This document shows, piece by piece, positions 18,939-27,783 of a stretch of 64,000 nucleotides of DNA (position 1 is the first letter of the stretch; each line of letters starts with the position of its first letter). Location of the stretch: assembly GCA_002335865.1 (NCBI GenBank), contig DDCY01000009.1:186001-250000 (forward strand), given 5' to 3'. The notes under the pieces were generated by a model. That model was not told where the DNA came from, searched no databases, and was given only the letters and a program-made list of their open reading frames with translations. A program made the translations under genes and the position numbers. The DNA comes from Saprospiraceae bacterium UBA1994 (lineage in GTDB: Bacteria > Bacteroidota > Bacteroidia > Chitinophagales > Saprospiraceae).

Positions 18939-20204
18939 CTATCTCACCTTCAAAGTGATCATTGTTAATACAGCTAATATTATTCCTACGATCCAAAATC
19001 TTATGACTATTCTAGCTTCGTGCATTCCCCGTTTTTGGAAGTGGTGATGCAACGGTGCCATTTTGAATATCCTTCGACCTTCACCGTATTTTTTTCTTGT
19101 ATATTTAAAGTATCCTACTTGTAATACAACTGAAATATTCTCAACTACGAATATTCCACAGAGTATTGGGATTAAAAATTCTTTTCTTAATAGGATTGCC
19201 ATTGTGGCGATAATCGCTCCAATAGTTAGACTACCAGTATCACCCATAAAGACTTTAGCCGGATAACTATTAAACCAAAGAAATCCTACACAGCCTCCGA
19301 CAAAACAAGCAGCAAATATTACTAGCTCTCCAGAGTGTGGTATATATAATATATTAAGATAGTCTGCAATAATAGTATTACCAGATACATAAGCTAGTAT
19401 CCCTAAAGTTGCACCTATGATAGCAGATACTCCAGTAGCTAATCCATCAATACCATCAGTAAGATTCGCGGCATTAGACACAGCAGTAATTATAAATATC
19501 ACAATCGGCAAAAATACAATCCAGATTAGATGTTTACCATTATCTCCTAAGAATCCTAACAATGAAGAATATTCAAAATTATTCCCTTTGAAAAATGGTA
19601 TGTTAGTCAATGTCGACTTTACATAAGCCATATTTACCATCTCTTTAGCTTGGCCTATTGTCGTAACCTCAGTAGTAAACTCATCCATAACTTCGTATCC
19701 ACCAGCAATCGCGTCTTCGATAGGCATTCTGATGACAACGTCACTATGATATAACATTACTATAGCTACAACTACGCCTAAGACCACCTGGCCAAATATT
19801 TTAAATTTACCTGCGAGTCCATTTTTGTCTTTCTTAAAGACTTTGATATAATCATCTGCAAATCCTATGGCCGTCATCCATAATGTAGTCACTAGCATCA
19901 AGATGATATATATATTATCTAACCGAGCAAACAGTAAACAAGGTACCCAGGTCGCTAAAAGAATAATAAAACCACCCATTGTTGGTGTTCCCTCTTTCTC
20001 TTTTTGACCATCGAGACCTAACTCTCTAACTGTCTCTCCTACTTGCAATCGTTTCAAAGAACGTATTATCCTATTTCCGAATAAAAGCGATATCAATAAT
20101 GAAGTGATAATCGCCGCTCCGGCTCTAAAAGATATATATTGAAAGAGGCCTGCGCCTCCAACATGATAATGTTTTTCTAAATATTCAAATATGTGATATA
20201 ACAT
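18939..20204 (-). CDS. mraY: Phospho-N-acetylmuramoyl-pentapeptide transferase
   Basis: Integral membrane enzyme that makes lipid I from UDP-MurNAc-pentapeptide and undecaprenyl phosphate; 421 residues, the longer form usual in Bacteroidota. Conserved motifs are [38 protein letters not shown], the [11 protein letters not shown] loop and [11 protein letters not shown] near the C-terminus. About ten membrane helices are apparent. It is separated from murE by a 409-nt gap that contains a long hairpin. Confidence 0.96.
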   Translation of the reverse strand: MLYHIFEYLEKHYHVGGAGLFQYISFRAGAAIITSLLISLLFGNRIIRSLKRLQVGETVRELGLDGQKEKEGTPTMGGFIILLATWVPCLLFARLDNIYIILMLVTTLWMTAIGFADDYIKVFKKDKNGLAGKFKIFGQVVLGVVVAIVMLYHSDVVIRMPIEDAIAGGYEVMDEFTTEVTTIGQAKEMVNMAYVKSTLTNIPFFKGNNFEYSSLLGFLGDNGKHLIWIVFLPIVIFIITAVSNAANLTDGIDGLATGVSAIIGATLGILAYVSGNTIIADYLNILYIPHSGELVIFAACFVGGCVGFLWFNSYPAKVFMGDTGSLTIGAIIATMAILLRKEFLIPILCGIFVVENISVVLQVGYFKYTRKKYGEGRRIFKMAPLHHHFQKRGMHEARIVIRFWIVGIILAVLTMITLKVR

Positions 20205-20613
20205 CTCAATCTTTTTTCAAAAGAAAATTTCAAAAAATTGAAAAATTCAAATTCCAAAACCAACATGACACTAGCCAAGATTGGATGGATCACTTAAAAA
20301 TGTAATTAACCGTAAATCAAAATTTAATCAATTGACCTTTGGCACAATCCTTGCATCTCTTAACATAGAACCTTGAGAGTTGTAAAGTATTAATTCTACT
20401 CATTCACTTTTAACTTATTTATACTCCACATTACCAGTGTGAAGAGAAATATTTAACAGTGCAGTAGGACTCCAGAACTTTTTCCAGTAGTAACCCTACT
20501 GCAACTGTTAAAACCAACCTGAGAATGATAATAGAACCTAAATCTTTATTAAATTACTAATCGATCAATGACTTATTAATAATTTAATTATTTCTTATAC
20601 ATCGATCTTATTT
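20205..20613. other. 409-nt intergenic gap inside the dcw cluster
   Basis: No open frame of gene quality. The only clear structure is the long imperfect inverted repeat at 20452-20512. A gap this size is unusual between murE and mraY, which are normally closely packed. Confidence 0.6.
20452..20512. repeat. Long inverted repeat between murE and mraY
   Basis: TTTAACAGT (20452-20460) pairs with ACTGTTAAA (20504-20512), and GCAGTAGG (20461-20468) pairs with CCTACTGC (20495-20502). This gives 17 bp interrupted only by a bulged A at 20503, with a 26-nt loop. No run of T follows on the minus strand, so it does not look like a standard terminator. Confidence 0.7.
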
Positions 20614-22089
20614 CTAAGTCCGATTAAATTCATTTATTATAATTTCTTTATCATCGAAGAGAAACTTTTCTCCCTTGATATCTTGATACTTTTCGTGGCC
20701 TTTACCAGCTACTAATATTATGTCTCTATCTCTTGACAGCGCTATAGCTGTCTTGATAGCTTGCTTCCTATCTACCATGCGCAATACATGATCTGCATTT
20801 TTATTTTTTAATCCCGCTTCCATATCATCGAGAATCTTTTCAGGATCCTCTGATCTTGGATTATCACTAGTAAGCACTACTCTACTAGAAAGTGATGCTG
20901 CTATCTGAGCCATCTTAGGTCTCTTTGCTTTATCTCTGTCACCACCGCAGCCTATGACTGTTATGATATTCTGATTATCATATTTTGTCTGCAGAATAGT
21001 CTGCAATACATTATCTAACGCATCAGGAGTATGAGCATAGTCTACTATGGCACAAGTCTTAGTGATCGGATGGATAATCTTTTCAAATCTACCTTCAGCA
21101 CCTTTTAATTGGCTCAGTACAGGTAATATCTCATCTGATGGTAAGCCGCTCTCCTTAAGAATCGCATATACAGTCGATAAATTGTAAGCATTGAATCGGC
21201 CAGACAGTTGAAAGTAAACTTCGTGTCTATCTATAATCATATGCAACCCCTCAATGGAATCTGTGATTATCTTGGCTTTGTAATCGGCTGAACTTCTTAA
21301 TGCAAGCGTCTTTACTTTAGCTGAGGTGTTTTGTAACATAACCTCGCCTCTCTTATCATCAATGTTGGAAATAGCTATAGCTTCCTCATCTAAATAGTCG
21401 AAAAACTTTTTCTTCGTCCAAATATATTCTTTAAAAGTATCATGATAATCTAGGTGATCATGACTAATATTAGTGAATGCTGCCACTCTAAATTTTAGCC
21501 CTGATATTCTTTGCTGATCGATAGCGTGTGAACTTACTTCCATGAATACATAGTCGCAGCAATTCTCTACCATACCGGCTAAGAGTCTATTCAGATTAAT
21601 GGCATCAGGTGTAGTATGTGTAGCATTGATAATTACATCTCCTATCCTATTCTGGACAGTAGAAATCAATCCTACTTTATAACCCATCTCTGTCATTGCT
21701 TGATAAAGAAGTGTTACTACACTTGTTTTTCCATTAGTACCTGTCACACCAATAAGCTGAGTATCATAAGATGGCTCATCATAGAACTTATGCGCTATGA
21801 GTCCAGCATACTTAGAAGTATCCGAGACAGGAATAAAAACTACCCCTTCCTCTAACTGTACATCGATCTTTTCATTGTATACGATCACGGTGGCTCCTGC
21901 TTTTATTGCATTAGCTATATAATTGTGACCATCTACTTGATGACCTTTGATGGCTATAAATAGTGTATGAGTACTTACCCTTCTACTATCTATCTCTATC
22001 TGTACTACTTCCAGCTCACGATGATCGATATTAATCCGAATATCATCTGGAATTATTTCAAATAACTTTTTATTTACTTTTTTCAACAT
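20614..22089 (-). CDS. murE: UDP-MurNAc-L-Ala-D-Glu--meso-diaminopimelate ligase
   Basis: Adds the third residue of the stem peptide; 491 residues. The Mur P-loop GVTGTNGKTS is at about 114-123, followed by TTPDAINLNRLL, MEVSSHAIDQ, NISHDHLDYH (carbamoyl-Lys region nearby) and VDYAHTPDAL. The C-terminal DNPRSEDP carries the DNPR motif that in characterised MurE enzymes selects meso-diaminopimelate rather than lysine, so an mDAP wall is predicted. It lies 46 nt after ftsI. Confidence 0.96.
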   Translation of the reverse strand: MLKKVNKKLFEIIPDDIRINIDHRELEVVQIEIDSRRVSTHTLFIAIKGHQVDGHNYIANAIKAGATVIVYNEKIDVQLEEGVVFIPVSDTSKYAGLIAHKFYDEPSYDTQLIGVTGTNGKTSVVTLLYQAMTEMGYKVGLISTVQNRIGDVIINATHTTPDAINLNRLLAGMVENCCDYVFMEVSSHAIDQQRISGLKFRVAAFTNISHDHLDYHDTFKEYIWTKKKFFDYLDEEAIAISNIDDKRGEVMLQNTSAKVKTLALRSSADYKAKIITDSIEGLHMIIDRHEVYFQLSGRFNAYNLSTVYAILKESGLPSDEILPVLSQLKGAEGRFEKIIHPITKTCAIVDYAHTPDALDNVLQTILQTKYDNQNIITVIGCGGDRDKAKRPKMAQIAASLSSRVVLTSDNPRSEDPEKILDDMEAGLKNKNADHVLRMVDRKQAIKTAIALSRDRDIILVAGKGHEKYQDIKGEKFLFDDKEIIINEFNRT

Positions 22090-22135
22090 CTAATTAGAAT
22101 CAACAATTATTAATTAATCAATTATTAATTTATTC

Positions 22136-24232
22136 TTAATCCAAATAGATTTTTATTTTTTGCTCAGTCGCATTTGCTCCTGGATTGATTGATTGCCTCC
22201 TTACTTGTCCTTCACCTTCTAGCTCCACTAATAGTCCAAGACTTTCTAACACATAAACTGCATCTCTTGCACCCATCCCCCTCACATCAGGAACTTCTGA
22301 TTTTATAATACTTTTCTTATCGATAAGCATTTTATTGTCAAATGGATCTACTGCCACCCAATTAGATTTTGATTTATTTTTATATTCAATACCTACATAT
22401 TCAAATACTTTTTCAAAATCTTTCTTGTATCCTATTCTTCTCTTTGGAAGATTAGCTGCAGCAACTAACTGGAAGCCCTGATTGATCGCTTTGTTAAGAT
22501 CTAGTTTCAAGTTATGTACTTTTTCAACAACATTTCGAAAGACTGGACCCGCTACCGAACCACCGTAATATTTTCCATGAGGAGTATAGACCACTACCAT
22601 CATCGAATACTTGGGATTCTTTGCTGGAAAATACCCTGCGAATGAGGCATTGTATTTCTTTTCCTCTTCTTTTTTGGCATAATTGATACGTGTCGTACCA
22701 GTCTTTCCTGCAAAACCAAAATATTCCGATCGCAATTTTCTACCTGTCCCTCTTATCACTACTCCTTCGAGTAGATTTTGCGCACCTTGTATTGCATTAG
22801 AAGATGCTATTTTTTCACTTATTACTCTAGGTGGAAAATCTTTAATCAATTTATCACCTTGCTTTATCTTAGAGACTAAGTATGGCTTCATCATCTTACC
22901 ATCATTAGCAACTGTACTGTACAAATTTAAAATCTGTAGTGGCGTAAACATAAGCTCATACCCATGAGCCATCCATGGAATTGTAGTACCAAACCACTCC
23001 TTTTTATCCTTGACAGGATCTTTAACATACGGATGCTTCTCCCCTATTAATTCGATTCCTGTTGGATCCAATAATCCAAATCTTTTTAGTGCCCTTATAA
23101 AATTAGTATTCCCACCAGCTTTATTATAATGTTGATTAGCTAGGTTAGCAATTCCTACATTACTTGAAATTTCAAAAGCTTTGCGCAAATCTGCAGTTTC
23201 TATCCCATGCCATTCACTATCATACATAGTTTGATCATAGAATTTCATTTTACCCTTATTAAAATCCACTTTACTATCTAACTGTGCATAGTTATCATCC
23301 ATTAGCGCCAATACAGTTGCCAGTTTAAAAGTAGATCCCGGCTCACTTAATCTTCCAATTGCATGATTGTAAAATTCTCTATAGTTGCCTTTACCATCTG
23401 CAGACAGATTAGAGATAGCTCGGATTGCTCCTGTAGCTACTTCCATTACTACCACTGTTCCTGCCTCCGCTTCATACTTTACTAATGCAGCCTCAAGTTC
23501 AGTATGAGCAATATCTTGAATATCTATATCTATAGTCGTATATATATCATCCCCACTTTGTGGTTCAAACTCTGACGGATCGTAGACAGGAATCCAATCT
23601 GGAGGAATAAATTTCATGAGCCTCTTCTCATTAGCCCCTTTTAGAAATTTATCAAAATAGCCCTCCAAGCCTATCTTATCAGCGTTTTCACGATCTACTC
23701 CTATTGTTCTACTTGCTAGTTCGCGGAAAGGCTTTCTTCTTTTAAAGTATCTATCGACTATAGCCCCACCCTTATACTTACTATTTCTAAGCACAGGAAA
23801 ACCTACAACAGTTTCTTTCTGGGCGATTGTCAGATCTTTTGCAATTAGACAATACTTATTTCCTTTACTTCGCTGAGTTTGCAAAAATGACTTCCATTGA
23901 AATTTAGTTTTTCCCGCTGGAAACATTTTATTCAATCTGTAAGCAAGCGAATCTACTTTACTCTTAAATAGTTTGTCTTTCAAGACTTGTAAATCCATTC
24001 GTATTTCAAAGAACGGTTGCGATGTAGCCAAAGGACTTCCATCCATCGCGTATATATCACCTCTGTCAGCCTCTATTGGCCTCCATTTCACGTGTACATT
24101 ACCTTTTTCTCTCCACTTATCTCCTTCAAAGACATTTACCTTGACTACTCTGTAGAATATCAGGACTGCAACCAGCGCAAAAGCACCGACAACCATATAT
24201 AACCTAACAAGTAATTCACTCTTCTTTTTCAT
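22136..24232 (-). CDS. ftsI: Division transpeptidase PBP3/FtsI with C-terminal PASTA domain
   Basis: Septal class B penicillin-binding protein, bitopic inner membrane, periplasmic transpeptidase. With the start at 24232 (698 residues) it has one membrane segment (about 10-32), a PBP dimerisation domain and the three active-site motifs: STFK (about 300-303), SSN (about 356-358) and KTG (about 510-512). A single PASTA domain closes the C-terminus (about 636-698, begins EVPDVRGMGARDAVYVLE). The frame also has ATGs upstream to 24253; the start MKKKSELLVRLYMVV fits homologues better. It follows the FtsL-like gene directly. Confidence 0.93.
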   Translation of the reverse strand: MKKKSELLVRLYMVVGAFALVAVLIFYRVVKVNVFEGDKWREKGNVHVKWRPIEADRGDIYAMDGSPLATSQPFFEIRMDLQVLKDKLFKSKVDSLAYRLNKMFPAGKTKFQWKSFLQTQRSKGNKYCLIAKDLTIAQKETVVGFPVLRNSKYKGGAIVDRYFKRRKPFRELASRTIGVDRENADKIGLEGYFDKFLKGANEKRLMKFIPPDWIPVYDPSEFEPQSGDDIYTTIDIDIQDIAHTELEAALVKYEAEAGTVVVMEVATGAIRAISNLSADGKGNYREFYNHAIGRLSEPGSTFKLATVLALMDDNYAQLDSKVDFNKGKMKFYDQTMYDSEWHGIETADLRKAFEISSNVGIANLANQHYNKAGGNTNFIRALKRFGLLDPTGIELIGEKHPYVKDPVKDKKEWFGTTIPWMAHGYELMFTPLQILNLYSTVANDGKMMKPYLVSKIKQGDKLIKDFPPRVISEKIASSNAIQGAQNLLEGVVIRGTGRKLRSEYFGFAGKTGTTRINYAKKEEEKKYNASFAGYFPAKNPKYSMMVVVYTPHGKYYGGSVAGPVFRNVVEKVHNLKLDLNKAINQGFQLVAAANLPKRRIGYKKDFEKVFEYVGIEYKNKSKSNWVAVDPFDNKMLIDKKSIIKSEVPDVRGMGARDAVYVLESLGLLVELEGEGQVRRQSINPGANATEQKIKIYLD

Positions 24233-24261
24233 CAGTAGTCTCATATAGACCACTACCTTAT

Positions 24262-24597
24262 TTATTTCTTAGTAGACTTTTTTCTTTTGTCCACTTTAAT
24301 TTTCTTAGGTAGTTGACCAGTATATTTTAAATCCATACTAGCTACTTTGTCTTGCATTTGCGATTGTGTGCTACCATACATAACCTCTTGTTTGAGGTTC
24401 ATATATTGCGATTCTGTATTTTTTACTACCTTCTCTAGAGCCTCGATTCTCCTGAGATTTTTTTCAGTATTATGTACATTATATATATACACAATTCCCA
24501 ATAATGCTAGGTAGCACACAAACGGCAAATTCATAAATATCCATTCGATTCCCTTAAATCGATAAAGTGTAGTTTTCTTATTAAGGATCTCTGACAT
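24262..24597 (-). CDS. FtsL-like small divisome protein
   Basis: A 111-residue bitopic protein with a cytoplasmic N-terminus, one membrane segment (about 22-41, LPFVCYLALLGIVYIYNV) and a short periplasmic coiled coil (about 45-75, heptad-like NLRRIEALEKVVKNTESQY). The tail is Lys-rich (KKIKVDKRKKSTKK). Size, topology and position between rsmH and ftsI match FtsL, which with FtsB and FtsQ activates FtsWI. Sequence alone gives no strong family motif, as is common for FtsL. Confidence 0.75.
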   Translation of the reverse strand: MSEILNKKTTLYRFKGIEWIFMNLPFVCYLALLGIVYIYNVHNTEKNLRRIEALEKVVKNTESQYMNLKQEVMYGSTQSQMQDKVASMDLKYTGQLPKKIKVDKRKKSTKK

Positions 24598-24700
24598 CTA
24601 TATAGCTAATTAAGTTTAAGATTAAGTGTAAGCAATAGTCTTATAAACACTTCCACTCTTTCCGCTACTCATTGTTTTTATTTCAATTTATATCTAAGAG

Positions 24701-25597
24701 CTACAACTTTTGCGCAACTCTTAATTTTGCACTTTTGGATCTTGTATTCCTCACCACTTCTTCTTTACTTGGTAAGATCGGCTTCTTCGTCTTCACTTTG
24801 AACGCAAGCTCTACTCTACCAAAATCATCTTGAACTAACTCTCCTTCAAAATTTCCGCTCTTCATAAAATTCTTTACTTGGCGATCCTCTAGTGAGTGGT
24901 AACTTATTACAGACAACCAGCCGCCTGGCCTCAGTACCTCCAATGCTGCACTCAACATTTCCTGAAGTACACCGATTTCATCATTTACTTCTATACGTAT
25001 TGCCTGATAGACCTTAGCAAAATATTTATACTCAGGGCCTATTCTCATTTCTGAGAGCAATTCATTTAATTCAAATGTTGTTTTGATCTTATGCCTATTC
25101 CGAACTAAAGCCCTAGCTAAAGTTTTAGAATTACGCACTTCTCCGTATTCACTTAAAATACCTACCCATTGCTGCTCATTATACGTTGCCAATAAATCTA
25201 GAGCCGAAAACTCTTGAGCAACATCCATACGCATGTCTAACTTTGCATCAAATCGGTAAGAAAACCCTCTTTCAGGGATATCAAACTGATGAGATGACAC
25301 ACCCAAGTCAGCTAACACACCATCCACTTTACCCAACTTATCATAATACCTCATAAATCTATCGAGATACTTAAAGTTAGAAGCGATGAAAGTAAACTGA
25401 TCCGAAGCTTCAATGTTAGCTACAGCATCTTCATCTTGATCAAAACCATACAGATGCCCTTTAGCATCAAGTTTATTTAAAATTGATTTGGAATGTCCAC
25501 CAGCGCCAAATGTCACATCGACATAAGTTCCGTGAGATACAATACCAAGCCCTGCGAGACTCTCTTCTAATAATACAGGAATATGATATTCTTGCAT
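24701..25597 (-). CDS. rsmH: 16S rRNA (cytosine-1402-N4)-methyltransferase
   Basis: SAM-dependent enzyme that N4-methylates C1402 in the ribosomal P site; 298 residues, full length. The N-terminal HIPVLLEESL, the SAM-binding VDVTFGAGGHS (about 26-36), GVLADLGVSSHQFD and ERGFSYRFDAKLDMRMD are all family signatures, as is VISYHSLEDRQVKNF in the C-terminal third. Its ATG overlaps the last base of mraZ, so translation is probably coupled. Confidence 0.96.
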   Translation of the reverse strand: MQEYHIPVLLEESLAGLGIVSHGTYVDVTFGAGGHSKSILNKLDAKGHLYGFDQDEDAVANIEASDQFTFIASNFKYLDRFMRYYDKLGKVDGVLADLGVSSHQFDIPERGFSYRFDAKLDMRMDVAQEFSALDLLATYNEQQWVGILSEYGEVRNSKTLARALVRNRHKIKTTFELNELLSEMRIGPEYKYFAKVYQAIRIEVNDEIGVLQEMLSAALEVLRPGGWLSVISYHSLEDRQVKNFMKSGNFEGELVQDDFGRVELAFKVKTKKPILPSKEEVVRNTRSKSAKLRVAQKL

Positions 25598-26088
25598 TAG
25601 CGTAAGAGCTGCTCTAACCCATCCGAAATAGTATCATCATCACCAAGTACCTCATCTAGTAAACTTGAATATACTTCTTGATCCCACTCAAGGCCGTTTT
25701 CATAACGATCTTTGGACCAGATTTCAATTTCACTTAGATTGCCGCTAACTATAACTTCCCTTTCTAAACCTGCAAACTTCATAAGAGTCTTCGGTATCAA
25801 AATTCTGCCATTTGAGTCAACGCTCAACTTAGTAACTCCCCTATTAATGTAACGAGCTAGCGTTCTATGCTTGCTATTGTTAGGATTGAGTCGGTTTATT
25901 AATTCTTTCGTCTTTTGTTCCCAAGCGTTACTTGAGAAAATTCGCAGACAATCTTCCACACCACGATTCATAATAATTTCCATTGGCATACCCCCTAGTT
26001 GCTCCACCAGCCCAGCTGGTAGCTTCAATCTCCCCTTTGCATCTAGTTTGCAAGAGTATTCACCATGGTAATTTAATTTGGGTGTCAT
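25597..26088 (-). CDS. mraZ: Transcriptional regulator MraZ
   Basis: First gene of the dcw cluster. MraZ is a ring-forming AbrB-like DNA-binding repressor of its own promoter. The 163-residue product has two swapped-hairpin repeats, each with the DxxGR motif: LDAKGRLKLP near the N-terminus and VDSNGRILIP in the middle. The open frame reaches 26109, but the promoter -7 box (26107-26114) overlaps that ATG, so the ATG at 26086-26088 (protein MTPKLNYHGEYS) is preferred. The two predicted MraZ sites lie just upstream at 26131-26150. Confidence 0.94.
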   Translation of the reverse strand: MTPKLNYHGEYSCKLDAKGRLKLPAGLVEQLGGMPMEIIMNRGVEDCLRIFSSNAWEQKTKELINRLNPNNSKHRTLARYINRGVTKLSVDSNGRILIPKTLMKFAGLEREVIVSGNLSEIEIWSKDRYENGLEWDQEVYSSLLDEVLGDDDTISDGLEQLLR

Positions 26089-26106
26089 TGTTTGCGGTTG
26101 ATAAAT

Positions 26107-26114
26107 CAAATATA
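26107..26114 (-). promoter_or_regulatory. Promoter -7 element of the dcw cluster
   Basis: TATATTTG on the minus strand is an exact TAnnTTTG box. The -33 region at the expected spacing is occupied by the MraZ repeats instead of a TTTG. Start of transcription is expected near 26100. Confidence 0.6.
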
Positions 26115-26130
26115 GACACGAATTCTACAT

Positions 26131-26150
26131 TTTCCCACTATTTCCCACAA
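26131..26150 (-). promoter_or_regulatory. MraZ operator: two GTGGGAAA direct repeats
   Basis: On the minus strand GTGGGAAA occurs twice with an exact 10-nt period (units 26141-26150 and 26131-26140). This matches the TGGGA repeats spaced one helical turn apart that MraZ binds in other bacteria. The repeats overlap the expected -33 region of the promoter at 26107-26114, so bound MraZ should block RNA polymerase. Confidence 0.75.
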
Positions 26151-26967
26151 AACTTTTATAAAACATTAAAAAAAATAACATATGTTTTAAAGTATAAACA
26201 AATCACTTACACATTATAAATAATTTGCTTATAAATACTACCCTTATTCGATAATACAGCGTTTCAAAAATTCTACAAGCTCATTTCATTTATCAAGCTA
26301 AAACAAATATATAATATTATATTTAATTAAATAGTAATATATAAAATACTTAAATAGAGAATTATAAATTGATTAATAAAAAAAAATTACTCACATTAAA
26401 TAATAATAATATATATAAAATAAAATATAAGGCCTCAATAAAATATTTTGATAATGGTAGTAGGTCTTTATAAAAAGAAACAATATGGATACTTTTCTCT
26501 TGAATTAATGAGTGGGAATTCATCCCCATATTAAATTAATAATGATAAATAATGGAGATAAGTGGTAAATAATTAGAATCTTATATAATTAAAATCTCCT
26601 TGTATCAAGGGATGAAAAAACCATAGACAGAACAATAGTATCTTAGCAAAGAGTATGATACTAATATTCAGAATATGCTTAAAACCGGAAGAGAAAATAT
26701 TTAAATTTAAATCAATACATGAGCTCTAACCTTGGTCGTAATTAAAAACCTGTATATCAATAACGTTCTTCTTGACGCTAATACAGATAATTAAAATTCA
26801 TGATTAATCTGAATGCCTGGTCTAAGTAAGCAACATTATTACCAAATCGAGACTGGCTCGAACATACATTACGGTGGACTCGGTAAAGTACGATGACTAT
26901 ACCCTAGAGTTTTATTAATTCGATAGTGTTTTTTTTGAAAATTATTTCTGGTTAAAACTTCAAACAG
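26151..26967. other. Long AT-rich intergenic region upstream of the dcw cluster
   Basis: About 815 nt, extremely AT-rich (26160-26450 is almost only A and T), between the mraZ promoter and the glycosyltransferase stop. No gene is supported. A 28-codon frame at 26813-26896 looks vaguely like a helix-turn-helix fragment but is too short to call. Confidence 0.6.
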
Positions 26968-27696
26968 TTAGGCTTTATAATACCCTTTCATACCTAACCA
27001 GCGCATACTGATTACCCCTTTCATCGCTTCAGATACGATATTGGAGTTCATCTTGGAATGACCGAGCTCTCTATCTTTGAAAATAATCGGCAATTCTACT
27101 AGCTTAAACCCATTCTTCCAAGCCGAATATTTCATTTCGATCTGGAACGCGTAACCTATAAATCTAATTTTATTTAGATCAAAGGTAGACAACACCTTAT
27201 TAGTATAACAGACAAAACCTGCAGTCGGATCCTTGATCATCATCCATGTGATGAAACGAACATATATAGATGCACCGAAGGATAATAGCTTACGATCTAG
27301 AGGCCAGTTTTCAAGCCCTCCACCTTTGACATAACGTGAACCTATTGAGAGATCTGCACCTTCTTGACAAGCCTTAAATAATCTTAGCAGATCTTTAGGA
27401 TTATGTGAGAAATCCGCATCCATTTCGAATATGTATTCATACCCTTTGTCCAATGCAAATTTGAATCCAGCGATATACGCAGTACCTAGGCCAAGTTTGC
27501 CTTTCCTCTGCAACATATAAACCTTATTAGGATGTTTTAACTGCCAATTCTTTACTTCTTCAGCCGTACCATCTGGACTATTATCATCTACAATCAATAC
27601 GTGAAAATTCGTCTCTAGCTCCAAGACAGCTGGAATGATGAGATTGATGTTTTCAATCTCATTGTAGGTAGGAATGATTACTAATTTCTCGTTCAC
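26968..27696 (-). CDS. GT2 polyprenol-phosphate mannosyltransferase-like glycosyltransferase
   Basis: A 242-residue single-domain GT2 enzyme of the dolichyl-phosphate-mannose synthase type, which transfers a sugar from a nucleotide donor to a polyprenyl phosphate at the inner membrane. The N-terminal VIIPTYNEIENI, DDNSPDGTAEEV, GKLGLGTAYIAGF, the metal-binding EMDADFSHNP and DPTAGFVCY are all typical. No C-terminal membrane helices are present, as in soluble or peripheral DPM1-like forms. It ends about 90 nt before the fused E1 starts downstream on the same strand coordinates; no functional link is apparent. Confidence 0.88.
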   Translation of the reverse strand: MNEKLVIIPTYNEIENINLIIPAVLELETNFHVLIVDDNSPDGTAEEVKNWQLKHPNKVYMLQRKGKLGLGTAYIAGFKFALDKGYEYIFEMDADFSHNPKDLLRLFKACQEGADLSIGSRYVKGGGLENWPLDRKLLSFGASIYVRFITWMMIKDPTAGFVCYTNKVLSTFDLNKIRFIGYAFQIEMKYSAWKNGFKLVELPIIFKDRELGHSKMNSNIVSEAMKGVISMRWLGMKGYYKA

Positions 27697-27783
27697 AGAG
27701 GATTCACAAATTGTTAACTTTGTAAATGTAATATTTTACTTCAATGATATATTATTGACTACGATAATTTGTTGTTAAAAACC

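Noticed and set aside
26840..26890. tRNA-like GTTCGA on the minus strand
   Set aside because: The flanking bases do not form a T-stem, and there is no acceptor or anticodon arm.
26813..26896. 28-codon frame MPGLSKQHYYQIETGS... resembling part of an XRE-type helix-turn-helix
   Set aside because: Too short, no supporting upstream helix and no second half; similarity is suggestive only.
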